In this document: positions 13,585 to 24,920 of the stretch, piece after piece
How positions within the stretch are numbered: the first letter of the stretch is position 1
Layout: each line of letters begins with the position of its first letter
NCBI GenBank assembly: GCA_014843695.1
Contig: CM026386.1
Location: forward strand, 15,891,899 to 15,955,898
Direction of reading: 5' to 3'
Length of the DNA stretch: 64,000 nucleotides
Origin: Archivesica marissinica
Lineage: Eukaryota > Mollusca > Bivalvia > Venerida > Vesicomyidae
Program-made: the position numbers and the translations under genes
The notes under the pieces: generated by a model
Database searches by the model: none
What the model was told of the DNA's origin: nothing
What the model saw: the letters and a program-made list of their open reading frames with translations, nothing else

Positions 13585-15406
13585 TTTATATAATTACCAT
13601 TCATATCACGCATATTATACAATTTATACACAAGACAATTTGGACATTTAGATATTTTATACCAATATCTAACTATTCTAACCTTATGAATTACAGATAA
13701 TAGAACACGTCCAAACTCACCATATACTGTTGCATTTGTTGTCTGCTGTCGCACTTATAATATTTGTTTAAGAAATTTTAAATGCAAACGTTCGATGTCA
13801 GGAGCTTTATGGAAACCCCATACTTCACATCCATAGTTTAGAATTGAGGCGATCATGGAATCAAATAACTTAACTTTTCCCGACAATTCAAAAGATAAAA
13901 CATCAAACAAGGAATTAAGAGAAAACAAAGCTCTCATTGCTTGCTGTGAAAGCGCTTTTTGTGTTTGGTAAAAACTACCATTAGCAGATAATGTTACACC
14001 CTAGGTATGTGAATTTTGTAACAATATTTAACTTGTAATTATTATATGACACTATGTTCAGGTCTGTTCAGGTCTGTTGCCCTTTTTAAACACCATAACA
14101 ACAGTCTTATCAATATTTACACTAATGCCCCAATTGTTGCAATACATATGTAGATTATTTAACAAACGTTGTAAACCTTCTTTAGAATAAGACATTAGAA
14201 CAGTATCATCAGCAAATAATAATAACAACATACGAAGTTCATCAATACTAACGGTGTCTATTGTATTATCGTAAATTGACTGGTACATATCGTTGATAAA
14301 GAATAGAAATAGCAACGGTGATAATGGTTCGCATTGCTTTACACCTTTGACACAGTCAAAATTGTCAGTGTAAGTTCCATTAATACCTACACATGATTTT
14401 ACACTCGTATATGTTTTGCAACATATTAACTAATTTAGTTGAAGCTCCATACTGTACTATCTTAAACCAAATACCGTTGCTACATCGAAAGCTCTACGAA
14501 AATCAACGAAAGCACAATAAAGTTTCTTCTTTTCTTGAGAAATAACTTTGTCTATAATCGAGGTTAAAACAAAAATACAATCTACAGTGCTTTTGTCTTT
14601 ACGAAAACCAAACTGAAAATCTGATAAGAGTTCATTTGCCTCAGCCCATTTTCGAAGACGTGTATCCAGCACAATTAAAAATATTTTCGAAAAAATACTG
14701 GTAAGCGTAATACCCCTATAATTATTTACATTATTTAGATCTCCTTTCTTAGGAACAGGAACAATAACACCTCTGGTCCAACTAACTTGATACATACAAT
14801 GTATATACATGTGGTTAAAAAGCTTACATAATAATGGCGCCAGTGTATCGTTGCATTCAATACACATTTCAGGAGTTAAGCAATCAAAACCACCACATTT
14901 ACCTTGCTTTAGTGCAGATATTGCTTTATAAATTTCATAAACGGTAAGCAAATTATCAAGTTGATCGACGGTAATTAAATTATTATTTAACAAATCATTG
15001 TCAACATCATTATTAGAGAAATCAGTATTATCTGAAAAAACATTCTTAAAATGTTTAAGAAAGTTATCTGAACTTATAGTGCTTCTTTTTTCTTATTTGA
15101 TTTTAATTTTCTTATTTCTTTCCAATATTGCTGTGGTTGTGACGAAGCTAAGCTATGCATATTATTTCTTTGTTTGGCCTTAAAAATACCACGGGCTTTT
15201 CGCTTAACACAACGGTACATGCGGCGTTTGTGGACTAATAGATCACCGTTATGACTGGATTTGTTTTTCCTATAAATTGCCTTCGCTGCGAAATTCACGT
15301 CTAGCCATTTCACATGCAATTGCAACTGCAATTTATTAAAATTTGATTTGAATTTTTTTTTTTTTAATATTCGAATATTCGGACGTTCGAACGAATATTC
15401 GAACAT
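13585..15406 (-). pseudogene. Non-LTR retrotransposon reverse transcriptase (LINE), broken
   Basis: Minus-strand remnant of the ORF2 protein of a non-LTR retrotransposon (CR1/L2/Jockey-like group; clade not resolved). In order: a basic linker between endonuclease and RT (15406-15074); RT fingers and palm (about 15070-14457) with VPVPKKGD, YRGITLTSIFSKIF and motif A FVDFRRAFD; motif C FADDT at 14216-14202; and RT thumb/connection (13937-13570) with ILNYGCEVWGFHKAPDIERL. The pieces lie in different frames with stops between them, so several frameshifts are present. The endonuclease domain is missing upstream. The C-terminus is lost where the 58-bp satellite begins. A dead 5'-truncated copy. Confidence 0.92.
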
Positions 15407-15412
15407 TCGTTG
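15350..15412. repeat. AT-rich palindromic ATTCGAA repeats
   Basis: Poly-T followed by clustered TTCGAATATTCG and GAACGAATATTCGAAC motifs, each nearly self-complementary. It sits at the upstream end of the LINE remnant and may mark an old insertion boundary. Confidence 0.5.
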
Positions 15413-16573
15413 CCATCCCTAATTAAAATCGAAACTCGCAATGTACAACGTCCAGGGGAGTACTACGGCATAAGCTGTCAGAGCTGCATGTGGCGTATCT
15501 ATGCAATCGGCTGCCTGTGGATGATAACCAGGGTTGTCATGGCAACCAAAAAGAACAACTATATATACACAGCATCTCTTCTGAAACCAATGGCCACAAT
15601 TATTCAAACTAGTCTCTCACAAAAATGATGCTGGTCACAAGTTGATAGTCTGCAAAACTGACTAAAATGAAGTTGATGTTTGATAGTGTGGTTTATCAAT
15701 ATATAACAACATTGTTTTTACATACCGACCACCATATGACGTTTGGTGTTGTTTTGCAAACAAAGATAATATTCAAATTAGACTTTTAAGTAAATATAAA
15801 GTAAACTTGGTAACCTAACTATGCTATCCCATATAACGATGTTCACATGTACTGGAAATGTAATGTCCTAACTTAGGTGTTAAAATGAAGACAGCGTGTC
15901 GTTCTTAACTCTCAGTACTCTAATGTGTAGCCTAGACAGATTATAAATAAATGCATATACATTTAACATGCCTCTTGTCTTGACATACCACGGTATACAC
16001 ACATTATCAGAGCGAAGTAAAATAGCACCACCTATCATTATTTCCATTGGATCAGTGTTGACACAGAAAGATAAGCATGATAAGCAATAAATGGTAAACT
16101 ATCTACATAAATGGTAAGTATGAATGTTCCATGTAATATTACCCCGTCACTTTATCGGAAAACGTGCAGCAAATGTCCATGATATATATTTATGTTCATC
16201 CCAACTATGTATAATGGCCGTCTGCTATCTGATATTTATGAATGCGACTGTTTTGATCACGTGTTTATGTTAATACGTAGTTCCGGTAACGACCAAATGT
16301 GGACATAAATTAAGGCCTGAGAAGTTATATAAACAAAAATTGAAATGTATTTAGGCCAAATTTCATCATTGGAACAGCGTAAATTGTAAAACACTGATTG
16401 CAAAGGAATGCTGCCAAACACTGCCAATGCTAATGAGTACCTGTTAGCTGCATATCATTAGTGAGGAAATTCATATGGAAATGGATACAAACAGGAAATA
16501 TACGTTTATCGTAGGACATATAAAAAATATTCGTCCATACAAATTGAATTTAAAACGAATGATAAGAACTTAC

Positions 16574-16682
16574 ACACGACCTTTTTGTCTTTACAGATCT
16601 CCTCTACGGAAACTTCGGCCTTCTTGTCGTCTAGAACAGTGTCACTCACCAATCCTTTAATGGCCATCCTTACGTCTTCAAA
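16574..16682 (-). CDS. Possible orphan internal exon, function unknown
   Basis: On the minus strand a pyrimidine-rich stretch ending in ctgaaccag is followed by 109 bp open in one frame (FEDVRMAIKGLVSDTVLDD, then KKAEVSVEEICKDKKVV) and then by a strong donor gtaagtt. The composition is more protein-like than the flanks. No neighbouring exon was found in the window and no domain is recognised. It could be an exon of an adjacent minus-strand gene or a chance open frame. Confidence 0.3.
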
Positions 16683-16857
16683 CTGGTTCAGAAATAATAT
16701 AAAGAAAGTGTGCATACCTCCTAGTACAGGACACTGAAATGGCGCTCCACCACCGTGATGCCATATTTATGCTAACTATTATTGTTCACAAATATGCTAA
16801 TGTAATTTGGTTAAGTTATCGATTTGAATCGTTGTTTGGCTACTATTTACATGTATG

Positions 16858-16972
16858 GTCTTTGGCAAAATTATGAACTTGGTATTCATGGTATACTACA
16901 CATTTATAACAGCAATATATTAAATTATTTGTAGATTACCATGAATACCATGGTTCATAATTTTGCCAAAGA
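16858..16972. repeat. Imperfect inverted repeat with 36-bp arms
   Basis: The left arm (16858-16893, tctttggcaaaattatgaac then ttggtattcatggta) and the right arm (16937-16972) are reverse complements with one or two differences, separated by about 43 bp. The DNA or RNA could fold into a long hairpin. This resembles a small MITE or an internally deleted inverted-repeat element. Confidence 0.8.
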
Positions 16973-17097
16973 TATGTATCAAGTATTGCATACACCATTG
17001 TAGAAATAACTCTGAGTATTGTATTGAGGCAAGAGGAGATAATCTCAGATAATGGCACGATTGTGTTCTCATTGTTGTGTGAGTAAATTATACGCAT

Positions 17098-17160
17098 TTA
17101 TTTTAGCTCGATTGCGAAGCAAGGTTTTACAATATATTGGATTAATAATAATAATAATGT
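17098..17160 (-). repeat. SINE tail remnant (family A) with (AAT)n end
   Basis: gattgcgaagcaaggtttta matches the 3' tail of the tRNA-derived SINE seen at 18670-18912 and 41866-42110 (gattgcgaagcaagttttaa). It is followed by an ataataataat run. Confidence 0.6.
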
Positions 17161-18218
17161 CACAGGGGTCACTTATTACTAAAATCCTGGCGTAAGTTCA
17201 TATATTTTATTTCCTATTACAGTTGGCCTAAAACATACAAATATACGTTTTAGGATAATATAAAAACAATATAAAACAATACAACATATCACAGTACTCA
17301 ATACAACAATCGAAGCGTTAGGGAAATATAAGTAATACATATAGTAATACATATAGTACATTTACAATTTCTTACCACAGCGTCTGTTGTATTTCTATAT
17401 ACACTGTATATACAGGTATCAGAGTAATCTGAATATCACAAAACGTCTATCTCGTAAGAGAATTATGTCCTGACTGCCAGGATGATTATTCAAAATATCC
17501 ATCAGTGAAAGGATTATTAGTAAACAACGAATGCACGAAATTCTTTTATACTATAATCCATTCATACACATAAAACAGACACAACGATTGGACATATACA
17601 AAACAACTCTCACTTTAATATGTAATATGTGTTCACGGACTATTTGCTCGAAAGTGCATGGGTAGCATCGGCTATTTCCGTCATTGACGTACATTACCGA
17701 ATGTCTTCCATACAATTACTTACACTAGAACACATATAACAACCTGATTAATGAAATCAATATGAACGTAACCAATGTTTGACGCATGCGCAAAAATAAT
17801 GCATTTGTTTGATTTACGACACCTTAAAAACGTATGTTAAGACCTATGTATAAATTACAAACTGTGACAATAATAAAGACCTTATGTAACGAGAGAACTC
17901 ATTTGAACAATAACTCAATCGACAATGATGCCCTCTACAAATTAAAATATCAATTGTCAGTTTTAGTTTTCTATTCAGCAAATCGGCACATATCTTGCCT
18001 TTGGCCGTTTGACATGCATACGAGATGAATATGGCCAAACATGTACACATAACATGACAATTCAATCATATAATCCCAATTTGCCAAAATATGAACAATA
18101 CATATTAATGAACACAGTATGTTATCAGGAAGCAGCTGTTTGTTCAATGGTTGTGTTTCTTAGCATACATGATTTGTTAATATATTGCTGTTCTAATAAT
18201 TGTTTTGCTGTTGTTTGA

Positions 18219-18640
18219 TCACAAACTATTTAAAAATCTTTGCATTGTAGGCCAAGCATATTTACCCAAATGCATAGTTCTAAGGTTAGCATACAATGGA
18301 CAGCATAACACAACATGATATTCTGATTCAACAGTATGTCAAGTACACACTTTACAAGTACGTTTTTGTCGTTTAATGCCAGAATATCTACCAAATTCAA
18401 TTTCTAAATTAAGCCTATTCTTAATACATTGTTTGATATAACAACCAAATATATTTCAAAACAAAATTGTACTTTATACCTATAATATTCTAATTTAGAG
18501 ACAGCTTGTATTGATGCATGCCAGTTTTGTTCATATTAGTCTGAAACGTTGTTTCAACATTGGAAATTAGTTACAAGTTTTGTCGAAATGTAACCAAATG
18601 TCACTAAACCCTAATATATCTACTAATCGCTTTATATTGT
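18219..18640 (-). pseudogene. C-terminal remnant of a second LINE ORF2
   Basis: Read on the minus strand, the last frame before a TGA stop at 18219-18221 gives pieces typical of the C-terminal Cys/His region of non-LTR reverse transcriptases: GIKRQKRTCKVC, an in-frame stop, then ESEYHVVLCCPLYANLR and KYAWPTMQRFLNSL. The pattern CxxC-x(n)-H-x(3,4)-C is recognisable. Only the last roughly 100 residues can be followed; upstream is decayed. It lies to the right of the larger LINE remnant, so it belongs to another copy. Confidence 0.65.
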
Positions 18641-18669
18641 TAGCCCAACACTTATCATATTTAGTTAAA

Positions 18670-18912
18670 CTTGATTTATTTTACAACGATTGCGAAGCAA
18701 GTTTTAACAACTTATATTAATCACTCTCCTTGGCTCGGATGAAAGCGTGTATGTGGTCATTCGTGTGGGAGGAAACCGGAGTACCCGGTGAAAACCCACC
18801 TGTCCGATCTGGCGACCACCGTATCATCTCACATACTTCTCAGTCCGAGGATCGAACCCGGGTTACTTTGGTGAGAAGCGAGCGCGCTAACCACTGCGCT
18901 AATCGGACGGCC
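18670..18912 (-). mobile_element. tRNA-derived SINE (family A), near full length
   Basis: The minus strand starts with a tRNA-like head: gtccgattagcgcagtggtt and agcgcgctcgcttctcacc (A box), then gggttcgatcctcgg (B box). A body follows with tccgatctggcg and ggtttcctcccacacgaatg on the respective strands, and the tail has gattgcgaagcaagttttaa. Other copies in the window: 32744-32936, 41866-42110, 49640-49785 (partial) and 52794-52998. Confidence 0.9.
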
Positions 18913-18989
18913 AATATCATATTTACTATTACATTATCCATAAATAGTCTATACATAGAGTATCATCATTTTTCATTATTTTAATCCAG

Positions 18990-20885
18990 TATTTCAATGC
19001 TCTGTCTTTGCAAATGAACGTATGGAAAACATTGTAGATGGGCTAAAAGAAAATGAATTAGCCATACAACATATACAGACACAGTTACAGGATACTTTCC
19101 AAAACATGGAACAAACCTTTTCGACCATGAGTGTACTTATCTCAAAACAAATTGAAAAATCAAGGAAACTAGAAATGCTTTTTGAGGAATTATTAGATGG
19201 TATATATGATCTGGCTGACGGAAAATTGTATCCACATTTAGTCCCGGTCCAAGTAATGGACAAAACAATGTCGGACATACAGACCATTTTGTTTAACAAA
19301 TACCCTAGTTTCCATCTAATTTTTCATTCGGCAAAATGATATATGTAACACTGCAAAGATTATTTACGCGAGAAAAGGATATAAATTGTACATATCTGTA
19401 AAATTCCCAATAGCTCCTTTCTCGAAACCACTGACAGCATTTGACGTGCTATCATTTCCTGTTCCAATAAACAGTACCTCAGATCATGCAACACAATTGT
19501 TAGATTTACCGGAAGTATTAGTAGTTACTAGTGATATGGCATATTATACCACTCTAACAAAACAAGAATTAGGAACATGTTCTGACTCAAATATTAGATT
19601 ATGTCGTTTCAATAAGATTATGTGGCCTGTGACAGTGGACTCGTGCATCTTAGCTTTATTCAAAAATGACAAAAATATGATAAAAGATAATTGTGATTTT
19701 AGATTTTTGCTGAACCACTTGTCATCCACAGCCATACAGTTATCTCATACTCGCATACTGGTTTATAATATAGACTCATTGGAATTTGATTGTAAAACGG
19801 GTAGAAAAATGGTAGAAGGTTGTAAATATTGTTCCTTAAATGTACCATGTGAATGTGCAGTCGTCACACCTTATATGTATTTACCACCTATATTGTCAGC
19901 TTGTCACGAAAACTCTACAAGCAAGTTACATCCTGTAAACTTAGCTTTACTGCAACAATATTTCAATGATACACAGTTAGTATCAATTGAGAGCAATTCA
20001 TTGTTTGACAATCCTTTGGCGATAGATGTACCACAGTGTAAAATATATAATCATTCTATGAGCAACATCATTGCTGATGATAGGAAATCTCATTTAAGCC
20101 TCAAGAAAATGGCACAATCGGCTAAAATGGATGCTGTAGTATTTCAGTCTATGACTGATCCTTTATTGTCTGGTGACCTGTCATTAAATGATGACTGGCC
20201 TGCAACAGATGACATTCTATTGTATTGTACATCTGCAGTTGCAGCTATTTGTCTGCTAGGGGTAATATTCACCACACTGAAATTGAGAAAAGTTCTTATA
20301 TTGTTGTTAGCACTACAAATTAAAAGTGTAAAGTCATCCACAGTGCCATATTTTGTGTATCATGGCAAACAAAGTACAGAAGCACCATCAAACTTACCAT
20401 GGGACAATCTCAATCTCACATATGACCATTATATTTTGACAGTAACCATCATCACACTGATCTTAGTTTGTATATTGTTTGTTTATGTATGCAAACGGTC
20501 CAGAAGATCTACATCAATAAACATAGAAATTACAAATGGCAAGTCATGTGTCCAAATTCCATTGAAGTGTCTTAATATGTGTCCCAGCTACTGGAGTATT
20601 ACAGTGGCACATGACATATCCATTAGTATTCAAGGTATGTGGTCACCAACCCTGACAGTTGAGTGGGATAAATTTGACATTGTTCATAAATTTACTGAAC
20701 AAAACTTGTTTGTCAGTACTAACACGCAGGTCAGTTTGATAACAGGACGAACACTTAGAAACATTCTCTGTACAACATATTATGTATATTTTATGTACAA
20801 CACAATCAGCTTCTTATACCTCTCGGTAACTAATGCCATGCCTAGCGAGACGTGCAAACAGCACCTACCGGGCTGTATAATCTAG
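18990..20885 (+). pseudogene. Env-like fusion glycoprotein of an LTR retroelement
   Basis: The C-terminal part of an envelope-type protein resembling the F-like Env of invertebrate LTR retroelements (errantivirus/baculovirus F class by general architecture). A first segment (18990-19337) is helical with an IYDLADGKLYPHLVP stretch. After a frameshift near 19337 a second segment stays open for 499 codons to the TAA at 20885. It has many cysteines (for example ELGTCSDSNIRLCRF, CKYCSLNVPCECAVV), two hydrophobic stretches at residues 277-310 and 349-369 counted from 19386, a basic KRSRRS after the second, and a long C-terminal tail. The protein would sit in the cell membrane. An acceptor-like ttttaatccag precedes the first segment, and the SINE at 18670-18912 lies just upstream of it. 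No gag or pol is present in the window. The assignment rests on architecture and on the PPT and LTR that follow. Confidence 0.7.
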
Positions 20886-21070
20886 CCGGAGATTAACATT
20901 ACTGTCACACATTGTTTGTTCTGTATATAGCATGTATGTATGTATTTTCTTTTTCGCATGATGTATGGGGTATTTTTGTTTTCAGCAATAAAACCATTGC
21001 GCACATCTTGAACATATTTCCGACCTAGCTTATGCATAGTTAAGGCTCACTTTATAGGAATAAAGTACTT
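20886..21070 (+). other. Retroelement 3' untranslated region
   Basis: AT-rich sequence between the Env stop and the polypurine tract, with possible poly(A) signals at about 20988 (aataaa) and about 21059 (aataaa). No open frame of note. Confidence 0.5.
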
Positions 21071-21085
21071 TAAAGGGGGAGGTAG
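21071..21085 (+). promoter_or_regulatory. Polypurine tract
   Basis: taaagggggaggtag immediately precedes a TGTTG terminus. This is the expected plus-strand primer position just upstream of a 3' LTR. Confidence 0.75.
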
Positions 21086-21614
21086 TGTTGTGCGCCAAAC
21101 AAATATAAAAATATGATTTAAGTTAAATATGAATTTTAAATACGCATTTTGTTATAAAATTGGTGTATCTTCCAATTTGAAGATAAGCCATCAGACATTA
21201 TAATTGTACAAAAAAATCCTTAAGGATTGCAAGGTATGTAGTCTGTGATTACAACAGATTGTCTATCATGTCAGAACTATTACATGGGCTTCTATGTGCT
21301 AAATACCATATTGCTGTAACAGCTTCTTAGTGTCAAATTATCAACACCTTATTGTACAAGCCATTAGACAATGCATTACAGGTCTGGATAACACTTCAAA
21401 CAAACATGTTTTGTTTTCACAACATGGTACAAGCAAAGTTGAACACTGGTCAAAATTCTAATATCATCCAGTCATTCTCATTGGATGAAATAACTCAGTA
21501 TTACTTATAATGCACCTTTCTATTGGTCAAGGCAGATTCTGAGTAGAAATTATTACTTCCTTAAAAATCCATCCGTTATACGACATTCTTATACTTTTAG
21601 TATTTTGGACAACA
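21086..21614 (+). mobile_element. Putative 3' LTR (about 529 bp)
   Basis: Starts tgttgtgcgcc after the polypurine tract and ends ggacaaca, so the ends are the short inverted repeat TGTTG...CAACA typical of LTRs. At 21615 the sequence switches abruptly to GC-rich viral coding DNA. No second LTR copy is seen in the window, so a target-site duplication cannot be tested; the candidate 3' flank is tttat. Confidence 0.7.
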
Positions 21615-21618
21615 TTTA

Positions 21619-24600
21619 TTGGACATCCCGGTCCCTCCCCCGGTAAGGTTCCCGGCTGATGAACCGTGGGTAGGGATCTTGAACGATGCTAAAGACGAGT
21701 TTCAAGTTGATGGAGCCTCCGTGGTCTTCTCCACATGGAGGGTAGAGGCCGGAGCCGGCCGTATGTCTCTGGATGACACTATGACGGATGTCAGAGCTGC
21801 GGGGCTCTTGCGAGAGCTCCCCGAGGATGAGCATATCCTCAAGCTCAAGTACCTGCGAGAGCGGGATGAAGGTGACTGGGTGGTCGAAGACAAGTTTGAC
21901 CCAGTGAGGACAGATAGGAAGAAAGGTCAGGCAGTTATAACCATCGATCGGAACACGAAGCCGGGTGCCCTCGCGGGAATCGACAAGCCTTACTTTCAGA
22001 ACCCATACCCCGTCACCGCGGTTGTCTACGGCGTCTATCCCCTCAGAGACCCGGATCCTGCCAACCTCGCCCCGCTAAGAAACGGCGATCTTAACTACAT
22101 GGCTCAGTGAGTCGTGGAGCATTTTGAGGGCGCCCTGAGGGGCCAGGGTCTCACCCCAACCAGACGCCAGAAAATCCGGGAGTGGGAGGACAAAGTCCAT
22201 GAGTCTGGTGCCAAGGTCGACGATGTGGCCGGACTGGAGAGTATTCTCCAGCGTGCACTCATCTTGAAGGACATCGCCGGCGAGGACATATATAACAGTG
22301 GCAAGTACCAGAGACGGGGTACCAGAAGTTATGGGAGGGTAGAACTCATCTGCCACAACGGCCAGGCCTGGCCCAAAGACCTTCGCTTCCCGCAGTCCAG
22401 GCAGGTTCGCATCTATGAAGGCGATGTATGGGAAGCGATCCGACACACAACCCAGGATGAGCCAATCGCAGTCTGGCTCTTGGGTGGCGAGCAAGACAAG
22501 CAGCTGAGTGTAGACCAGTTTGTCCTGCAGGATGGCCGCACCTACATAACACAGGAGGACCACCAAAGGCTCCAGGAGGCCTGCACCCATCTAGGTGACG
22601 AAACCACGCGGCGAGCATAGTGGCCAAGGAACGGAACGATTGGAAACCGCGGCGGCCTCTGGAACGCCAAGGACTATGACACGAGAGAAGTCGTCAGCGT
22701 CGACATGAAGGCCTGCTACCCGGCATCCTTCTGAGGCCGAGGTGAAGCGAAATCCTATTTCGAGCGGCTCGGCCACCCTACCCGCGGGATCACCCGTGTA
22801 GCCATCGACGGTGCCCTCCCCGAAGACATCGGAACGGGCTTCGCCGAGGTCACGGAGTGGTAGTTTGAGGCAACCTGTCATCCCGTAATCCCCGCCTGGT
22901 TCGGGAAGCATTTTGCAGAGCAGGGTTGGGCCCCCACACCCCTCCTCGCGTATCTCACCGAATCGGGTCTCTTGATTCGCCTGCGTGTCCGGGAGGCCAT
23001 CATCTCCTATACCAAGCAGGAGGAGGTCTGGCTCCCCGATGATCGTGATCAAGGATGCAGCATTATTGGTAAGTTCACCCAGGGCGCCAAAGCCGAAGGC
23101 AAGCGACTGATGCGGCGCCTCATGACTGACCAAGGAGAGCTGGATTACCTGGTGAGGGACACTCGCCAAAGCGGCACGCTGGTCGGAGCGCCCCAAAAGT
23201 GTCCCCTCGGACACGTTCTCACGTACTATGACGGAAACCAGCCGCAGTACGCTCACTTGAGGGCGAGCATGCTCGCTTACACCCACATCAATCTCCTCAG
23301 CATTCTTTCGCGGTTCACGCCGGATGAGGCTGTCAGGGTCGCGACGGACAGCATATACATCCGGAAGACGGCACTGCATAAGCTCGAGGGTGTTGACGCC
23401 TACGTCCCGCATGACGAGCATCCGAAGGGGTACTGCAGAATGTGCCTGGGGCACCATGACGCCCCGACCATGTGGCCGCCCGACCATGTGGCCCCGGCCC
23501 AGTGGAGAGATAAGGGCGTGACACTGTATATGCCGCAGGAACACGCCGCATATGTCCCCAGGCCCGGATACAAGAGTTCCGAAGGAACGAGGGACCATCT
23601 CCCAGACAGCACCGCACCCCGCTTCAATGACCCGCTGTCGAGGTATCAGTTGAGCTACCTGAACGGCGGCGGCGGAAGTGGTAAAACCACGCGAGCTATA
23701 GAGCTCTTTCGCGCCAAAGACCCCTTGGTCTTCACCCCGACACATCGTCTGGCAAAAGAAATGCGATCTAGGGGGGTCAAGTCCCAGACCTACCACAGCT
23801 TCTTCCGGTGGAGCGGCCAGGTGGAGTGGACGCCGGAAAGGATGGGTCAAAAACACATTCCCCGCATTATCATCTGGGACGAGGTTTGCACCGTCCCAAA
23901 GCCTATCTTGGAGATGTTTCTTAACTGGCTCGATGAGAGGGGTGTCCAGGTTATTTGTTGCGGCGACCAGGGTCAGCCCCGGCGAGATGCCACACGACTG
24001 GCTGGAACAAAAAACAGACTACTACGAAGAGGTTATGGTCGACCACCGCGCCAAAGACCCCCTCCTCAAGGCCCTCAAACGGGAGCTCCGGCCGGATCGG
24101 GTGCAGTACTCTGCCATGAGAAAGGCCCTACCCATCTGCCTCGGTTGGGGCCTATTCACGGAGGCCTGGAAGCCGGGCGACCTTATCTTGACCTCGAGAC
24201 AGAAGGTGCGCAACCGCGCGCAGGAGCTGCTATTCCATTACCATAAGGAGCGCTTCCCTGACGAGTCGGTGCCCCTCTTCTATCGCCCCAAAGACACCCG
24301 AAGACAAAACGTTATGGTGTCCATCCCGGGGCCTATAGCGCAGAGCAGGAAGAGCTCATCCTCAATGACATCATTGAGGTGCCTGTCCACTATGCCCAAG
24401 AAGTTATGGACGGCAAGTGGGGACAAGACTGGGCTCTCGGCTATGCCATGACAGTCCACTCGAGCCAGGGGCTCACAATCCGCGATCCGCAAAAAGTCTG
24501 GATTATCGACGACTATCTCCAATGGTCGAACCTCGCATACCTCGCCGTCAGCCGCGTGGAGTACGTGCACCAGCTCGATCGAGTAGCTGCCCACCGGAGG

Positions 24601-24912
24601 AGGGTTCCGATGTGGCAGAGCCACTCACTGAGCAGCAGCTCCGCAAAGTCATCCAGAGGAAGCCTGTTGCCAGGATACGGCCAAAGGTTGCGGTTTGACC
24701 TCAAGGTCGATCACATCCTCGCACACAAAGACGGCCAGCAGAACCGCTGTGCTGCATGCAACATCGAGCTCCTCTGGGTATACCAACCCAAAGATACCCA
24801 GCAGTTCAGTGTCGACCGGCTGGACATCACCCGAGGCCATACCCGTGACAATATCCGGCTGACGTGCCTGGAATGCAACAGAAAAAGGGGTTACGCGGTC
24901 CTCAACGCTTAA
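21619..24912 (+). pseudogene. Family-B DNA polymerase-SF1 helicase-HNH fusion, broken
   Basis: One long reading frame encodes three replication modules. The polymerase palm has motif A DMKACYP (22702-22722) and motif C VATDSIYI (23338-23361). A Cys/His stretch (CRMCLGHH, about 23434) follows. An SF1 (Pif1/RecD-like) helicase has Walker A GGGGSGKTT (23665-23691), Walker B IIIWDE (23866-23883), GDQGQP (23962-23979), TVHSSQG (24451-24471) and AVSRVEY (24544-24564). The C-terminal HNH-type nuclease has CAAC (24748-24759), VDRLD (24811-24825), GHTRDN and CLEC. In-frame stops: TGA 22108, TAG 22618, TGA 22732, TAG 22861. Frameshifts: about 23980 and about 24290, and a further pair at about 24590 and 24670. 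The N-terminus (exonuclease/terminal-protein part) is missing at the LTR junction. In the virus it would copy the genome; here it is dead. Confidence 0.85.
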
Positions 24913-24920
24913 GAACCCCA

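Larger units (their letters stand above)
15413..18218. other. Mostly non-coding, AT-rich DNA
   Basis: No complete gene is recognised. The stretch contains one possible orphan exon (16574-16682, minus), an inverted repeat (16858-16972) and a SINE tail (17098-17160), listed separately. Short open frames at 17834-18218 have no recognisable similarity. Confidence 0.5.

Noticed and set aside
22075..22590. A 171-codon minus-strand frame and a 93-codon neighbour
   Set aside because: Antisense shadows of the N-terminal half of the polymerase gene; no start context or domain.
22108..22863. An alternative genetic code reading TGA/TAG as amino acids in the viral polymerase
   Set aside because: Frameshifts occur in the same gene, other genes of the element contain TAA as well, and intact small genes use normal stops; simple decay explains it.
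22591..23856. A 421-codon open frame on the minus strand across the polymerase gene
   Set aside because: It lies antisense to clear PolB motifs in GC-rich DNA, has a composition typical of a shadow frame (Arg/Gly/Pro/Leu) and no recognisable domain.
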